Below are positions 33,901-41,365 of a DNA stretch of 64,000 nt, piece by piece. Below the pieces are notes generated by a model. That model made no database searches and was not told where the DNA came from. It saw only the letters and a program-made list of their open reading frames with translations. The stretch covers positions 1,612,001 through 1,676,000 of the forward strand of contig NC_013595.1 in NCBI RefSeq assembly GCF_000024865.1, written 5' to 3'. Positions within the stretch are counted from its first letter, which is position 1. The number at the start of each line of letters is the position of its first letter. The translations under genes were made by a program, and so were the position numbers. The stretch is from Streptosporangium roseum DSM 43021 (GTDB taxonomy: Bacteria; Actinomycetota; Actinomycetes; Streptosporangiales; Streptosporangiaceae).

Positions 33901-34404
33901 CTGGACCTGTACGTCGACGCCTACGGGTTCTCCCGGCTGCGAGCCTCGGTGGAGGCGGCAATCTGGTGGCTGGGCGGGATCTTCGCGCTGGTCCTGGTCG
34001 CCGGCGCGGCACGGCTGACCCGGCGCGGGAACGCCGGATGGTTCCCCAGGACCCTCGTCGTGATGACGGGCGCCGCGCTGCTGGCGTTCGCGGTGTGGAA
34101 CCCGGACCTGCGGGTCGCGGAGACCCAGCTCGCCGTCCGGACCCTGGCGCAGATCGACCAGGACTACCTGGGCAGCCTCGGGGCGGAGGCCGTACCGGCG
34201 CTGGACCGGCTGCCCGAGCCGGCCCGGAGCTGCGTGCTGCGGGACGTGGTCCAGGCCAACGGCCTGTACTCACCCGACCCCTGGAACGGCTGGAACCTCG
34301 CCCGGGAGCAGGCGCGGGAACTGCTCGGCCGGCGGCCGGTGCTCGCGAACGTCACGTGCCCCCGGACGGTCTCCCGCCTGGACATCATCCCCTACCAGGA
34401 CTGA
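30916..34404 (+). CDS. Histidine kinase fused in frame to a DUF4173 membrane protein
   Basis: The 1162-residue frame contains two N-terminal membrane helices, HAMP, HisKA (His126 in VANVSHELRTPIT) and an ATPase domain to about residue 330 (GGAGLGLAITKEIVELHGG). A ~190-residue Pro/Ala/Gly-rich linker follows, then a polytopic region with the DUF4173 hallmark GLTYAEYARSGFFQL near residue 935. There is no stop between the parts. At 31918 an in-frame ATG has AGGAAGG seven bases upstream, so the 828-residue membrane part may also be made alone. DUF4173 function is unknown. A 13-residue duplicate (GGPPYGDVPR) lies in the linker. Confidence 0.88.
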   Translation: MRQTLRPLDFLGRIKVKLGMVILLAVAAAFVVNEVGINAGYSRNVRVAVAAVLALIMVQLLARGMTKPLREMAAAAQTIAKGRYGLRVTATSRDEVGELARAFNAMAADLGEVDRQRRELVANVSHELRTPITALRAVLENVVDGVSAPDQATLETALAQTERLGRLVAQLLDLSRLESGARLIELEDVGLGPLCDQALREAVLVRDGITARCEVPAGLSVRADPDLLAQVLANLLDNAVRHSPDGGVVVLAADAEGDGVRLRVTDEGPGIPPEDRARAFERFSRLDAGRAADDGGAGLGLAITKEIVELHGGSIHVEEGTGCRIAVGLPGRTTMDDPPDHDLSRPSPSPGLRPPSVPEGSASPAPGVPPTPHSGSSSVPAPSTSPAPEASPAPEALVPGPPPSGEPLPDHRDVPVPITSEGRVTSEVPTTSEVPVRSEAAEHGPVPAPGLPAPAPGLPAPGPGMPAPAAGLSASGPGPLVSGPGPFSSGPGPHPLPGEFHDVARPAWSEPERWAAAPGRPVPAPRPAPVRNWGAAFLGVILGGIIGLVCAVLPAVAVGAMAPLLGALVGVLITAAGAFVGTVIGATSTPGSSDAWIGHGTPAHPSVPQGLPPGRLAVPKPGESPGRPDQAGGPPYGDVPRSQAGGPPYGDVPRPPGGGLPSGGYVAPPLLPRPELPPTARWVLPACAAAGLLAALALPDGVMGLGVVLVAVAMGAAVLPAARERITPWSATLGAIAYGLVAVAVFRDADWLVGLLLLAGFLLAALALSGAGRGWLGVARGGASVVLGLLPVPWFLAAAVKVKGAPLHRRMVPVLLGGGLTVGLVAVFGALFASADAVFAEAVERVFTAQDWAESVPLRILLFAVFTVVVASAVLVGLRPVAEPKAPDLRFRVSRSLWVTPLTALNLLFAVFVAMQVTVLFGSTRWLVSATGLTYAEYARSGFFQLVVVSVFVLAIVAVASGALELAGRDRWLMAGLLGLLCALTMVILVSALHRLDLYVDAYGFSRLRASVEAAIWWLGGIFALVLVAGAARLTRRGNAGWFPRTLVVMTGAALLAFAVWNPDLRVAETQLAVRTLAQIDQDYLGSLGAEAVPALDRLPEPARSCVLRDVVQANGLYSPDPWNGWNLAREQARELLGRRPVLANVTCPRTVSRLDIIPYQD
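31904..31920 (+). promoter_or_regulatory. Internal ribosome site and start codon in kinase-DUF4173 frame
   Basis: AGGAAGG (31904-31910) stands seven bases before ATG 31918 (residue 335), exactly where the kinase domain ends and the membrane-protein part begins. Confidence 0.6.
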
Positions 34405-34411
34405 CGCGGTG

Positions 34412-34437
34412 CGGCTCCCGCCCGCGGGCGGGAGCCG
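34412..34437. terminator. Bidirectional terminator hairpin between DUF4173 and GH8 genes
   Basis: A perfect 26-bp inverted repeat (arms CGGCTCCCGCCCG and its complement) with no loop excess sits between two convergent genes. Confidence 0.75.
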
Positions 34438-34452
34438 TACCGGACGGGAGGG

Positions 34453-36168
34453 TCAGGGCACCCAGTGGTTGCCGGTCACCGTGATCATGACCTGGAGCTG
34501 GATGCTGGTGGAGAAGTAGTCGGTGGGCGTGAACGAGGTGTTCAGCATCTTGTTCCAGAGGGCGTCCAGCCAGGCCTGGCTGCCGGAGTCGGTCATCGCC
34601 GCCACCGCGAACGGGGCGAAGTAGGCCGGCTCGCTGCCGCTGGAGATCTGCGTGCCGCTGAGGGAGTAGCCGACGGCGATCTTGCTCGGGTCGCCGCCGG
34701 TCTTGCCCTTGATCCAGGTGTTCAGCTTGCGTGCGGCGGCGAGCGACTTGGCGTCGCCGCTGGTCACCGCGTCGGCGCCGATCCGCCACGGGTCACGGCA
34801 GGCGTTCCACCAGTACTTGCCGTCGTTGGGGTCCTCCAGGACCTGGCCAGAGGCGGGCTTCGGGGTGGTGTTGGTGTTGACCACGAAGTCGGCCAGCAGG
34901 CCGGTGCTCGCGGCGTAGGTCGCCTGCTGGGAGGTGATGAGATTCTGGTGGTTGGTGCGGACGGTGTCCCAGGTCGCGTCGCCGGTGGCCTTACGGAACG
35001 CCCGGAAGTGGTCGATCATCCAGTCCGAGGAGCGGCTGATCCAGTAGTACTGGTCGCCGGAGCTCGTCCAGTCGCCGAGCTTCATCAGCTTGGTGGTCGG
35101 GTTGACCTCGCCGGACTTGATGGCGTTGATGGTCTTGATCGCCAGCTGCTTGTAGTCGTAGGCGCCCGCGCTGCCCCACTGCCGGTCGGCCAGGAGCAGG
35201 CCGTAGGCGACGTCCAGGTCGCCGTCGGTGGCGGAGTCCCCGCCGTTGACGCTCTTGCAGGAGGTGTCCTGCTCGGCGGCGAGCAGGCCGGGGGTGATCG
35301 ACGAGGGATGGGCCAGGACGTACTTCAGCAGGCCGTCGAAGATCTTCTTGGCGTCGGGGTCGGCCCCCGCCATGGTGGCGGCGATGACCATGCCGTAGCC
35401 CTGCGCCTCGGCCACGTACGGGTGGTCGGCGTCGGGGGAGATGATCTGGTACCAGCCGTTGCCGCAGTTCTGCTTGACGAAGGCGGCCTTCCAGCGCTTG
35501 TAGTAGTCGACCACCTTCTGGTCGAGCGCGGCCTGGCCGCCGCCGGGACGCAGCATCCCGGCGGCGTAGGGGATCGTGTGCCCGCCGAAGGGCACCGCCG
35601 GTCCGCCCGCGGTCGGCGTCGGGGTGGGGGTGGGGGTGACCGTCGGGGTGGGGCTGGGGTTCCCGCCGGTGCTGCCGTAGACCTCCATCTCGTACAGCGA
35701 GTAGCCGTAGGCGGTGCCGCGGGCCGTGCCGTACAGCCGCACGTAGCGGCCGGTGCCGGACAGGGTCAGGTCGTCCACGGCGCCGTCGCCGGCGGTGGTC
35801 GAGTAGACGTCGGTCCAGGCCGAGCCGTCGGCCGAGGTCTGGATCCGGTACGCCTTGCCGTACGCCGCCTCCCAGGTCAGCTTGACCCGGGAGATCGTGG
35901 CGGACTGGCCGAGGTCGACGCGGAGCCACTCGGGGTCGTGGCCCTCCACGGAGGCCCAGCGGGTCGAGCCGCTTCCGTCGAAGGCCTTGGCCGGGACCAG
36001 CGTGGAGTCCTCGCTGGAGGAGGCGGTGGCCGGACGGCCCTGGGACAGGAGGGAGTCGGCGGCGAAGCCGGGCGGTGCCGCCAGGACGAGCACCGACGCG
36101 ATCAGTGCCGACGCCAGTGCGGGGATGAGGATGGTCGAGGGGTGACGGAGACGGGGTCTCGCATGCAC
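34453..36168 (-). CDS. Secreted CBM32-GH8 glycanase (chitosanase/beta-glucanase candidate)
   Basis: The 571-residue protein has a signal peptide ending PPGFAADS, an N-terminal F5/8-type C (CBM32) domain (about 37-165), a Pro-Thr linker and a GH8 catalytic domain. Likely catalytic residues are Glu254 in AEAQGYGM and Asp315 in ATDGDLDVAYGLL. GH8 includes chitosanases, endoglucanases and lichenases; CBM32-GH8 enzymes of Paenibacillus bind chitosan, which favours chitosanase/glucanase. GTG 36168 has GAGAGGG upstream. A 25-bp operator-like palindrome lies 25 bp before the start. Confidence 0.9.
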   Translation of the reverse strand: MHARPRLRHPSTILIPALASALIASVLVLAAPPGFAADSLLSQGRPATASSSEDSTLVPAKAFDGSGSTRWASVEGHDPEWLRVDLGQSATISRVKLTWEAAYGKAYRIQTSADGSAWTDVYSTTAGDGAVDDLTLSGTGRYVRLYGTARGTAYGYSLYEMEVYGSTGGNPSPTPTVTPTPTPTPTAGGPAVPFGGHTIPYAAGMLRPGGGQAALDQKVVDYYKRWKAAFVKQNCGNGWYQIISPDADHPYVAEAQGYGMVIAATMAGADPDAKKIFDGLLKYVLAHPSSITPGLLAAEQDTSCKSVNGGDSATDGDLDVAYGLLLADRQWGSAGAYDYKQLAIKTINAIKSGEVNPTTKLMKLGDWTSSGDQYYWISRSSDWMIDHFRAFRKATGDATWDTVRTNHQNLITSQQATYAASTGLLADFVVNTNTTPKPASGQVLEDPNDGKYWWNACRDPWRIGADAVTSGDAKSLAAARKLNTWIKGKTGGDPSKIAVGYSLSGTQISSGSEPAYFAPFAVAAMTDSGSQAWLDALWNKMLNTSFTPTDYFSTSIQLQVMITVTGNHWVP

Positions 36169-36192
36169 AGGGTCTGCCCTCTCTGCGATCAA

Positions 36193-36217
36193 CTAGTTAG
36201 GAAAGATTCCTAACTAG
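36193..36217. promoter_or_regulatory. 25-bp perfect palindrome, glycoside hydrolase operator
   Basis: Arms CTAGTTAGGAA and TTCCTAACTAG flank three bases. The core (TTAGGAA...TTCCTAA) resembles operators bound by ROK-family repressors such as CsnR ahead of actinomycete chitosanase genes, from memory of that literature. It lies at the GH8 promoter. Confidence 0.75.
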
Positions 36218-36376
36218 GGAAAGATGGCACCATTTCTGATATGTCAGGTCAAGGGGGATGGGGGGCCTAAATTATCGCGGGCCGGTACGGCCTCCGGGTG
36301 ACGGGCTGCGGCGCCCTCCGGATCTGACAGGCACCTCTGGATGCGTTGAATTCCCCGTGAATGATTGAATCCCAAC

Positions 36377-37900
36377 ATGTCATTCGATGTGTTGATCAAG
36401 GGCGGCTGGGTGCTGGACGGCACGGGTGCCCCGGCCTTCCGGGCGGATGTCGGCATCACCGGAGACCGGATCGCCGCGGTGGGACGGCTGACCGGCGCGG
36501 AGGCCGCGACGGTGATCGACGCACCGGGCCGGCACGTCATGCCCGGCCTGATCGACTGCCATGCCCACGGGGACGCCCTGGTGTTCGACCCGGAGGTGCA
36601 GCTCGCCGCGCTCCGCCAGGGCGTGACCACGTTCGTCCTCGGCCAGGACGGCCTGTCCTTCGCTCCCGCATCCACACCGGAGACCTTCGCCTACGCCACC
36701 CGCTACTTCGCGGCCGTCAACGGCACCCACCCGTCGGCCGACGGGCCGCTCAGCGTGCGGGAGCTGCTGGCCGGCTACGACCGCGCCACCGCGCTGAACA
36801 CCGCCTACCTGCTGCCGCACGGCACGATCCGCTACGACGTGATGGGCGCCGCCGAGCGGGCCGCCTCCCCCGGGGAGCGGGCCGGGATGCTCGCCCGCGT
36901 CGAGCGCGGCCTGTCCGAGGGCGCGGTGGGGCTGTCCACCGGCCTGGAGTACGCCCCGGGGCGCTACGCCGACGCCGAGGAGATCGCCGCGCTCTGCGCG
37001 CCGCTGGGCGGCCTGCCGTACGTGACGCACATGCGCGGGTACGGCGCGCTGGCCAAGACGGGCATGGCCGAGGTGACGGACATCGCCCGGCGGTCGGGTG
37101 CCGCCGTGCACGTCTCGCACTACCACGGCCCGGCGTCCACCCTGCTGCCGCTGGTCGACGAGGCCCGTCTCGCCGGGCTGGACGTCACCTTCGACACCTA
37201 CCCCTACCTGCGGGGCAGCACGATCCTGGCGATGGTCGCGCTGCCGTCGTGGATCCCCGCCGCCGACACCGACCGGGCGCTGGAGCTGCTGGAGTCCGAG
37301 CCGGTCGACTGGGATCCGGAGCTCTGGCCGAGGATCACCTTCTCCCACGTGCCCGGGGCCGAGTGGGCCGAGGGGCTGTCGCTCCCGGCCGCCGCCGCCA
37401 AGGCCGGGGTCGAGCCGGGGGAGTTCTGCCGCCGCATCCTGATCGACACCCGGCTTGAGGCCGGCTGCGTGACGGCCCGGCCCGACGAGGGTCCCGAAGG
37501 CGAGGAGTCGGTGCGCGCGATCCTGCGCCACCCCGGGCACACGGGCGGCTCCGACGGCATCTACGTCGGCGGGCACCCCCATCCCCGGGGCTACGGCGCG
37601 TTCGCCCGCATGCTGGGCCGCCACGTCCGCGAGACCGGCGACTGGACCCTGGAGCAGGCCGCCGTCCACCTCGCCTCCCACCCCGCCCGCCGCTTCGGCC
37701 TCGCCGACCGGGGCCTGATCCGCCCCGGGCAGGCCGCCGACGTCGTCGTCTTCGACTCCGAGACGGTCTCCGACCGGGCCACCTACGCCGCCCCGCGCAC
37801 CCTGGCCACCGGCGTCGACGACGTCCTGATCTCCGGAGTCCCCGTCCTCGCGGGGGGAGAGCTCACCGGGGCCACCCCCGGCCGGGCGCTGCGCCCTTGA
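36377..37900 (+). CDS. N-acyl-D-amino-acid deacylase (amidohydrolase superfamily)
   Basis: The 507-residue enzyme has the D-aminoacylase/D-hydantoinase start pattern (VLIKGGWVLDGTG, GRHVMPGLIDCHAHGD with the HxH metal ligands) and late motifs GGSDGIYVGGHPHPRG and RPGQAADVVVFD. It should release D-amino acids from N-acyl-D-amino acids. ATG 36377 is preferred over an upstream TTG; no good ribosome site is visible, so the transcript may be near-leaderless. It heads an operon with a PLP amino-acid deaminase and RidA. Confidence 0.9.
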   Translation: MSFDVLIKGGWVLDGTGAPAFRADVGITGDRIAAVGRLTGAEAATVIDAPGRHVMPGLIDCHAHGDALVFDPEVQLAALRQGVTTFVLGQDGLSFAPASTPETFAYATRYFAAVNGTHPSADGPLSVRELLAGYDRATALNTAYLLPHGTIRYDVMGAAERAASPGERAGMLARVERGLSEGAVGLSTGLEYAPGRYADAEEIAALCAPLGGLPYVTHMRGYGALAKTGMAEVTDIARRSGAAVHVSHYHGPASTLLPLVDEARLAGLDVTFDTYPYLRGSTILAMVALPSWIPAADTDRALELLESEPVDWDPELWPRITFSHVPGAEWAEGLSLPAAAAKAGVEPGEFCRRILIDTRLEAGCVTARPDEGPEGEESVRAILRHPGHTGGSDGIYVGGHPHPRGYGAFARMLGRHVRETGDWTLEQAAVHLASHPARRFGLADRGLIRPGQAADVVVFDSETVSDRATYAAPRTLATGVDDVLISGVPVLAGGELTGATPGRALRP

Positions 37901-37937
37901 GGATAGGGTCCACCCAGGCAACCAAAGGGGGCATCGG

Positions 37938-39047
37938 GTGAAGGGGATCGTGGATCCCGAGAGGGCAGTGGGGTCGTCGCTGTTCGGAGGGGCGTTCAGC
38001 TTCCCCGTGATGGTGGCGCACCGCAGCGCGCTGGAGCACAACATCGCGACGCTCGCGGCCTTCGCCCGGGATCACGGGCTGATCCTGGTCCCGCACGCCA
38101 AGACGACGATGTCGCCCGAGCTGGTCCGGGCCCAGCTCGACGCCGGAGCGTGGGGGGTGACCGCCGCCACTCCCAGCCAGGTGCTCACCCTGCGCGGGTT
38201 CGGCGTCTCCCGGATCATCCTCGCCAACCAGGTCTTCGACCCGGCGGGCCTCGCCGCCATCGCGGCCGCGCTCGCCGACGACCCGTCGTTCGAGTTCCTC
38301 TGCTTCGTGGACTCGGTGGCCGGGGTGGAGGCGCTGTCCAGGCACGCGGGGGCCAGGCCGTTCCGGGTGCTGGCCGAGCTCGGGCACGAGGGCGGCCGGG
38401 GCGGCAGCCGCACGCTCGCGCATCTCCTGGAGGTCGCCTCGGCGGCGCAGGCGGCGGACGGCGTGGAGCTCGCGGGCGTCGCCGGCTACGAAGGGTCGCT
38501 GCCGTCGGCCGGAGAGGTCCGCGCCTACCTGCACCGGCTGCTGGAGGCGCTGGAGCACCTGCGGGTGCGCGACCCGATCCTGTCGGTGGGCGGCAGCCAG
38601 TGGTTCGACCTGATCGGCCGGGAACTCGCCGCCTGCCAGGCCAGGATCATGCTGCGCAGCGGCGCGTACGTCAGCCACGACGACGGCTACTACCGCGAGC
38701 GCACGCCGTACACCCGGATCGAGGGCGAGCTGCGGGCCGCGCTGGAGATCTGGGCGCACGTGCTGACCGTCCCCGAGCCGGGGCTGGCCGTCGTCGGGTT
38801 CGGCAAGCGCGACGCCCCCTTCGACGAGGGGCTGCCGGTGCCGCGCGGGGCCATCGCCGACGCGACGGTGCTCAAGGTCCAGGACCAGCACGCGGTCCTG
38901 CGGCTCGGGCCGGATGCGCGGGTGAAGCCGGGAGACCTGGTGTCGTTCGGCATCTCCCACCCGTGCACCGCCTTCGACAAGTGGCGGGTCATACCGGTGG
39001 TCGACGACGACTACGTCGTCGTCGACCTGATCAATACCTATTTCTGA
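37938..39047 (+). CDS. PLP-dependent D-amino acid deaminase / D-threonine aldolase-fold enzyme
   Basis: The 369-residue protein has an alanine-racemase-type barrel with the PLP lysine in VPHAKTTMSP (Lys55) and the C-terminal metal site HPCTAFDKW found in D-serine dehydratases and D-threonine aldolases. It probably deaminates a D-hydroxyamino acid to a 2-oxo acid plus ammonia. GTG 37938 follows AAAGGGGG. It lies 37 bp after the deacylase gene and 48 bp before ridA, fitting a stepwise D-amino acid catabolic operon. Confidence 0.88.
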   Translation: MKGIVDPERAVGSSLFGGAFSFPVMVAHRSALEHNIATLAAFARDHGLILVPHAKTTMSPELVRAQLDAGAWGVTAATPSQVLTLRGFGVSRIILANQVFDPAGLAAIAAALADDPSFEFLCFVDSVAGVEALSRHAGARPFRVLAELGHEGGRGGSRTLAHLLEVASAAQAADGVELAGVAGYEGSLPSAGEVRAYLHRLLEALEHLRVRDPILSVGGSQWFDLIGRELAACQARIMLRSGAYVSHDDGYYRERTPYTRIEGELRAALEIWAHVLTVPEPGLAVVGFGKRDAPFDEGLPVPRGAIADATVLKVQDQHAVLRLGPDARVKPGDLVSFGISHPCTAFDKWRVIPVVDDDYVVVDLINTYF

Positions 39048-39095
39048 TCTGTTTCCCGTTGTTGGTTCCCGTTGATTCAGTTGAGGAGTGGTGAC

Positions 39096-39482
39096 ATGAG
39101 TGGCAAGCAGGAGCTGAGGACCGATGAGGGCGCGGCGCCGGTCGGGGCGTACTCGCAGGGCCTCGTGGTCGGGGACTTCGTCTACACCTCGGGGGCGGGC
39201 CCCCTGGACTCCAAGACCGGCGAGGTCGTCGGCACGGACGTGGCCGAGCAGACCCACCAGGTGATGCGCAACCTGGGCGCGATCCTCGCGGCCCACGGCC
39301 TCGGTTTCGACGACGTGGTGAAGTCGACCGTCCACCTGCAGCACCTCAAGCGGGACTTCGCCGCCTACAACGAGGTCTACAAGTCCTACTTCACCCAGCC
39401 GTACCCGGTCCGCACGACCGTCGGCTCCGACTTGATGGACATCCTGGTCGAGATCGACTTCGTGGCCTACAAGCCGCGTTAG
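39096..39482 (+). CDS. ridA: RidA-family enamine/imine deaminase
   Basis: This 128-residue YjgF/YER057c/UK114 protein has the fold motifs GAYSQGLVVGDFVYTSG and PVRTTVGSDL, though the usual Arg-containing VExxx end is modified to ILVEIDFVAYK. RidA proteins hydrolyse 2-aminoacrylate-type intermediates released by PLP dehydratases. GAGGAG seven bases before ATG 39096 sets the start. Its place directly after the PLP deaminase gives it an obvious substrate. Confidence 0.92.
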   Translation: MSGKQELRTDEGAAPVGAYSQGLVVGDFVYTSGAGPLDSKTGEVVGTDVAEQTHQVMRNLGAILAAHGLGFDDVVKSTVHLQHLKRDFAAYNEVYKSYFTQPYPVRTTVGSDLMDILVEIDFVAYKPR

Positions 39483-39513
39483 AGTCTGACCGACTGCGTG
39501 GGAGGGCGGCGGC

Positions 39514-40725
39514 TTGGACAGCTCGCTATACGTCTATGTCGAGGACGTGCGCGGGGAGGGCCTGGACACGGTCCTTGACCGGATCACCGGATACGGCGTG
39601 GCGGGTGTGACCGTGGCCGCCGCCTACCACCGCGCCCGCGACATCACCCCGCACGGCCGGTCCCGGGTGACGGTCCGCTGGGACGGCGTGCACTTCGCGC
39701 CGCCCGAGGACCTGTTCGGCGGCCTCCGCCTGGTCCCGCCCGTCCAGGAGGGCGCCGAAGAGGAGCCGCTGGCGGCCCTGCGGCTGGCCACCGCCGAGCG
39801 CGGTCTCAAGCTGCACGGCTGGACCGTCTTCCTGCAGAACACCACGCTCGGCCTGGCCAACCCCGACGTGACCGTGCGCAACTGCTTCGGTGACCGGGGC
39901 TCGCCCGCCGACCTGTGCCCCTCCCACCCGGACGTCCGCCTCTACGCGGTGGCGCTGGGCCGGGCGGTGGCCAGGCAGGGGGTGGACAGCGTGGTCGCCG
40001 AGGGGCTGCACTTCGGCACCTTCAACTGCGGCTACCACAACGAGCGCAGCTTCGTCCCGCTCGGGCCGATGGACGTCTTCCTGCTCGGCCTGTGCTTCTG
40101 CGACTTCTGCATGCGCCGCGCCGCCGACCTGGGCGTCAACGCCGAGGTGGCGCGTGAGGAGTGCGCCAGGATCGTGGGCGGCGTGCTCGACGGCGACCCG
40201 CCCGCGCAGGGCGAGGTGACCCGGGCGGCGCTGACCGCCTACGCCGGGCCCGAGGTGGTCGCCTACGCGCGGGCCCGCTCGGAGGTGGTGACCTCGCTGG
40301 TCTCGGAGGTCTCCACGGCCGTCACCGCCGAGGGTTCCAAGCTGGTCTTCCTCGACGCGACCGGCTCGGCCAAGGGCTACGTCCACGGCCTGCCCCCGTC
40401 CGGGCTCGCCGCGCACGACTCCTGGCAGCTCGGCGTCGACCTGGTCGCCCTCGGCGACCTGGTGCCCTCGCTGGGCGTGCTCGCCTACGCCCGCGACGCC
40501 GCCAGGGTCGCCGACGACGTGGGCGCCTACCGCCGTTCGACGGGCAAGGACAAGGAACTGCGGGTCGTGCTCCGGCCAGGCCTGCCCGACACCGACTCGG
40601 CCGGCCGGCTCACCGCCAAGGTCCGGGCCGCCCGGTCCGCGGGAGCCGACGCGGTCGACTTCTACGCCTACGGGCTCATGCCGTACCCCATCCTCGACCG
40701 CATCCCGGGCGCGCTCCCCGGCTGA
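39514..40725 (+). CDS. Unknown protein, TIM-barrel-like with CFCDFC motif
   Basis: This 403-residue soluble protein starts at TTG with GGAGG eight bases upstream, right after ridA. Alternating strand/helix segments (GVAGVTVAAAYHRA, VVAEGLHFGTFNCGYHNE, AGADAVDFYAYGLMPY) suggest a barrel. The cysteine motif LCFCDFC in mid-protein resembles that of uncharacterised glycosyl-hydrolase-like barrels. No function is established. The operon position implies a role in N-acyl-D-amino acid or amino-sugar peptide catabolism. Confidence 0.8.
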   Translation: MDSSLYVYVEDVRGEGLDTVLDRITGYGVAGVTVAAAYHRARDITPHGRSRVTVRWDGVHFAPPEDLFGGLRLVPPVQEGAEEEPLAALRLATAERGLKLHGWTVFLQNTTLGLANPDVTVRNCFGDRGSPADLCPSHPDVRLYAVALGRAVARQGVDSVVAEGLHFGTFNCGYHNERSFVPLGPMDVFLLGLCFCDFCMRRAADLGVNAEVAREECARIVGGVLDGDPPAQGEVTRAALTAYAGPEVVAYARARSEVVTSLVSEVSTAVTAEGSKLVFLDATGSAKGYVHGLPPSGLAAHDSWQLGVDLVALGDLVPSLGVLAYARDAARVADDVGAYRRSTGKDKELRVVLRPGLPDTDSAGRLTAKVRAARSAGADAVDFYAYGLMPYPILDRIPGALPG

Positions 40726-40740
40726 CCCGCGGCGGCGTTC

Positions 40741-41289
40741 TCAGGACGGCCCGTCGAGGACCGCGCTCACCGCCTTCGCGGCGAAGTCGTCGTCGAGGGG
40801 GAGCCCCCTGAAGACCGTGCGCAACCACACCGCGCCGGCGAGCAGATCCATGATCAACATCGGGTCGGCCGTGGCGGGCAGCTCGCCGCGCCGCCTGGCG
40901 CGGTCGAAGACGACCTCCTCCCTGGCGAACCGGTCGGCGAAGAAGCGCCGGGCCGCCGCAGCGAGCTCGGGACGGTGTACGGCGGCGCCGAGCGCGGCCA
41001 CCGCGACGTCGGCCGCCGGGGGGCGCGTGAGCAGCGCGGCCATCCCCTGGACCAGCGCCTCCAGGTCCGTTCTGAGGCTGCCGGTGTCGGGCGGCTCCAT
41101 CGCGAGCAGGTCGGCCTCGACCAGCGCGGCGGCGAGCAGCGCCGCCTTGGACGGCCACCACCGGTAGATCGTGGTCTTGTTGACCCCCGACCGCTCGGCG
41201 ACCCCTTCCACGGTCAGCCCCTCGTAGCCCTTGCCGGCGAGGAGTTCGAGTGTCGCCCGGAAGATCTGCTGTTCCTTGCGCGGTGCCAT
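40741..41289 (-). CDS. TetR-family repressor
   Basis: The 182-residue protein has an N-terminal TetR helix-turn-helix (TVEGVAERSGVNKTTIYRWWPSKAALL) and a variable ligand domain. It is divergent from an alpha/beta hydrolase gene across 76 bp that hold two similar palindromes, so it very likely represses both itself and the hydrolase. The ligand is unknown. Its tail faces the D-amino acid operon. Confidence 0.92.
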   Translation of the reverse strand: MAPRKEQQIFRATLELLAGKGYEGLTVEGVAERSGVNKTTIYRWWPSKAALLAAALVEADLLAMEPPDTGSLRTDLEALVQGMAALLTRPPAADVAVAALGAAVHRPELAAAARRFFADRFAREEVVFDRARRRGELPATADPMLIMDLLAGAVWLRTVFRGLPLDDDFAAKAVSAVLDGPS

Positions 41290-41307
41290 GCGCCCAACTA
41301 TAGCAAC

Positions 41308-41322
41308 GCAACGGTGCGTTGT
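41308..41322. promoter_or_regulatory. TetR operator, site 1
   Basis: GCAACG-N3-CGTTGT, close to site 2 (centres 27 bp apart), 19 bp upstream of the tetR start. Confidence 0.65.
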
Positions 41323-41334
41323 GTTTCAATGAAA

Positions 41335-41349
41335 GCAACGTACCGTTGC
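41335..41349. promoter_or_regulatory. TetR operator, site 2
   Basis: GCAACG-N3-CGTTGC is perfectly symmetric and ends six bases before the GGAGG of the hydrolase gene. Confidence 0.65.
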
Positions 41350-41365
41350 ATTTTGGAGGTCAGCG

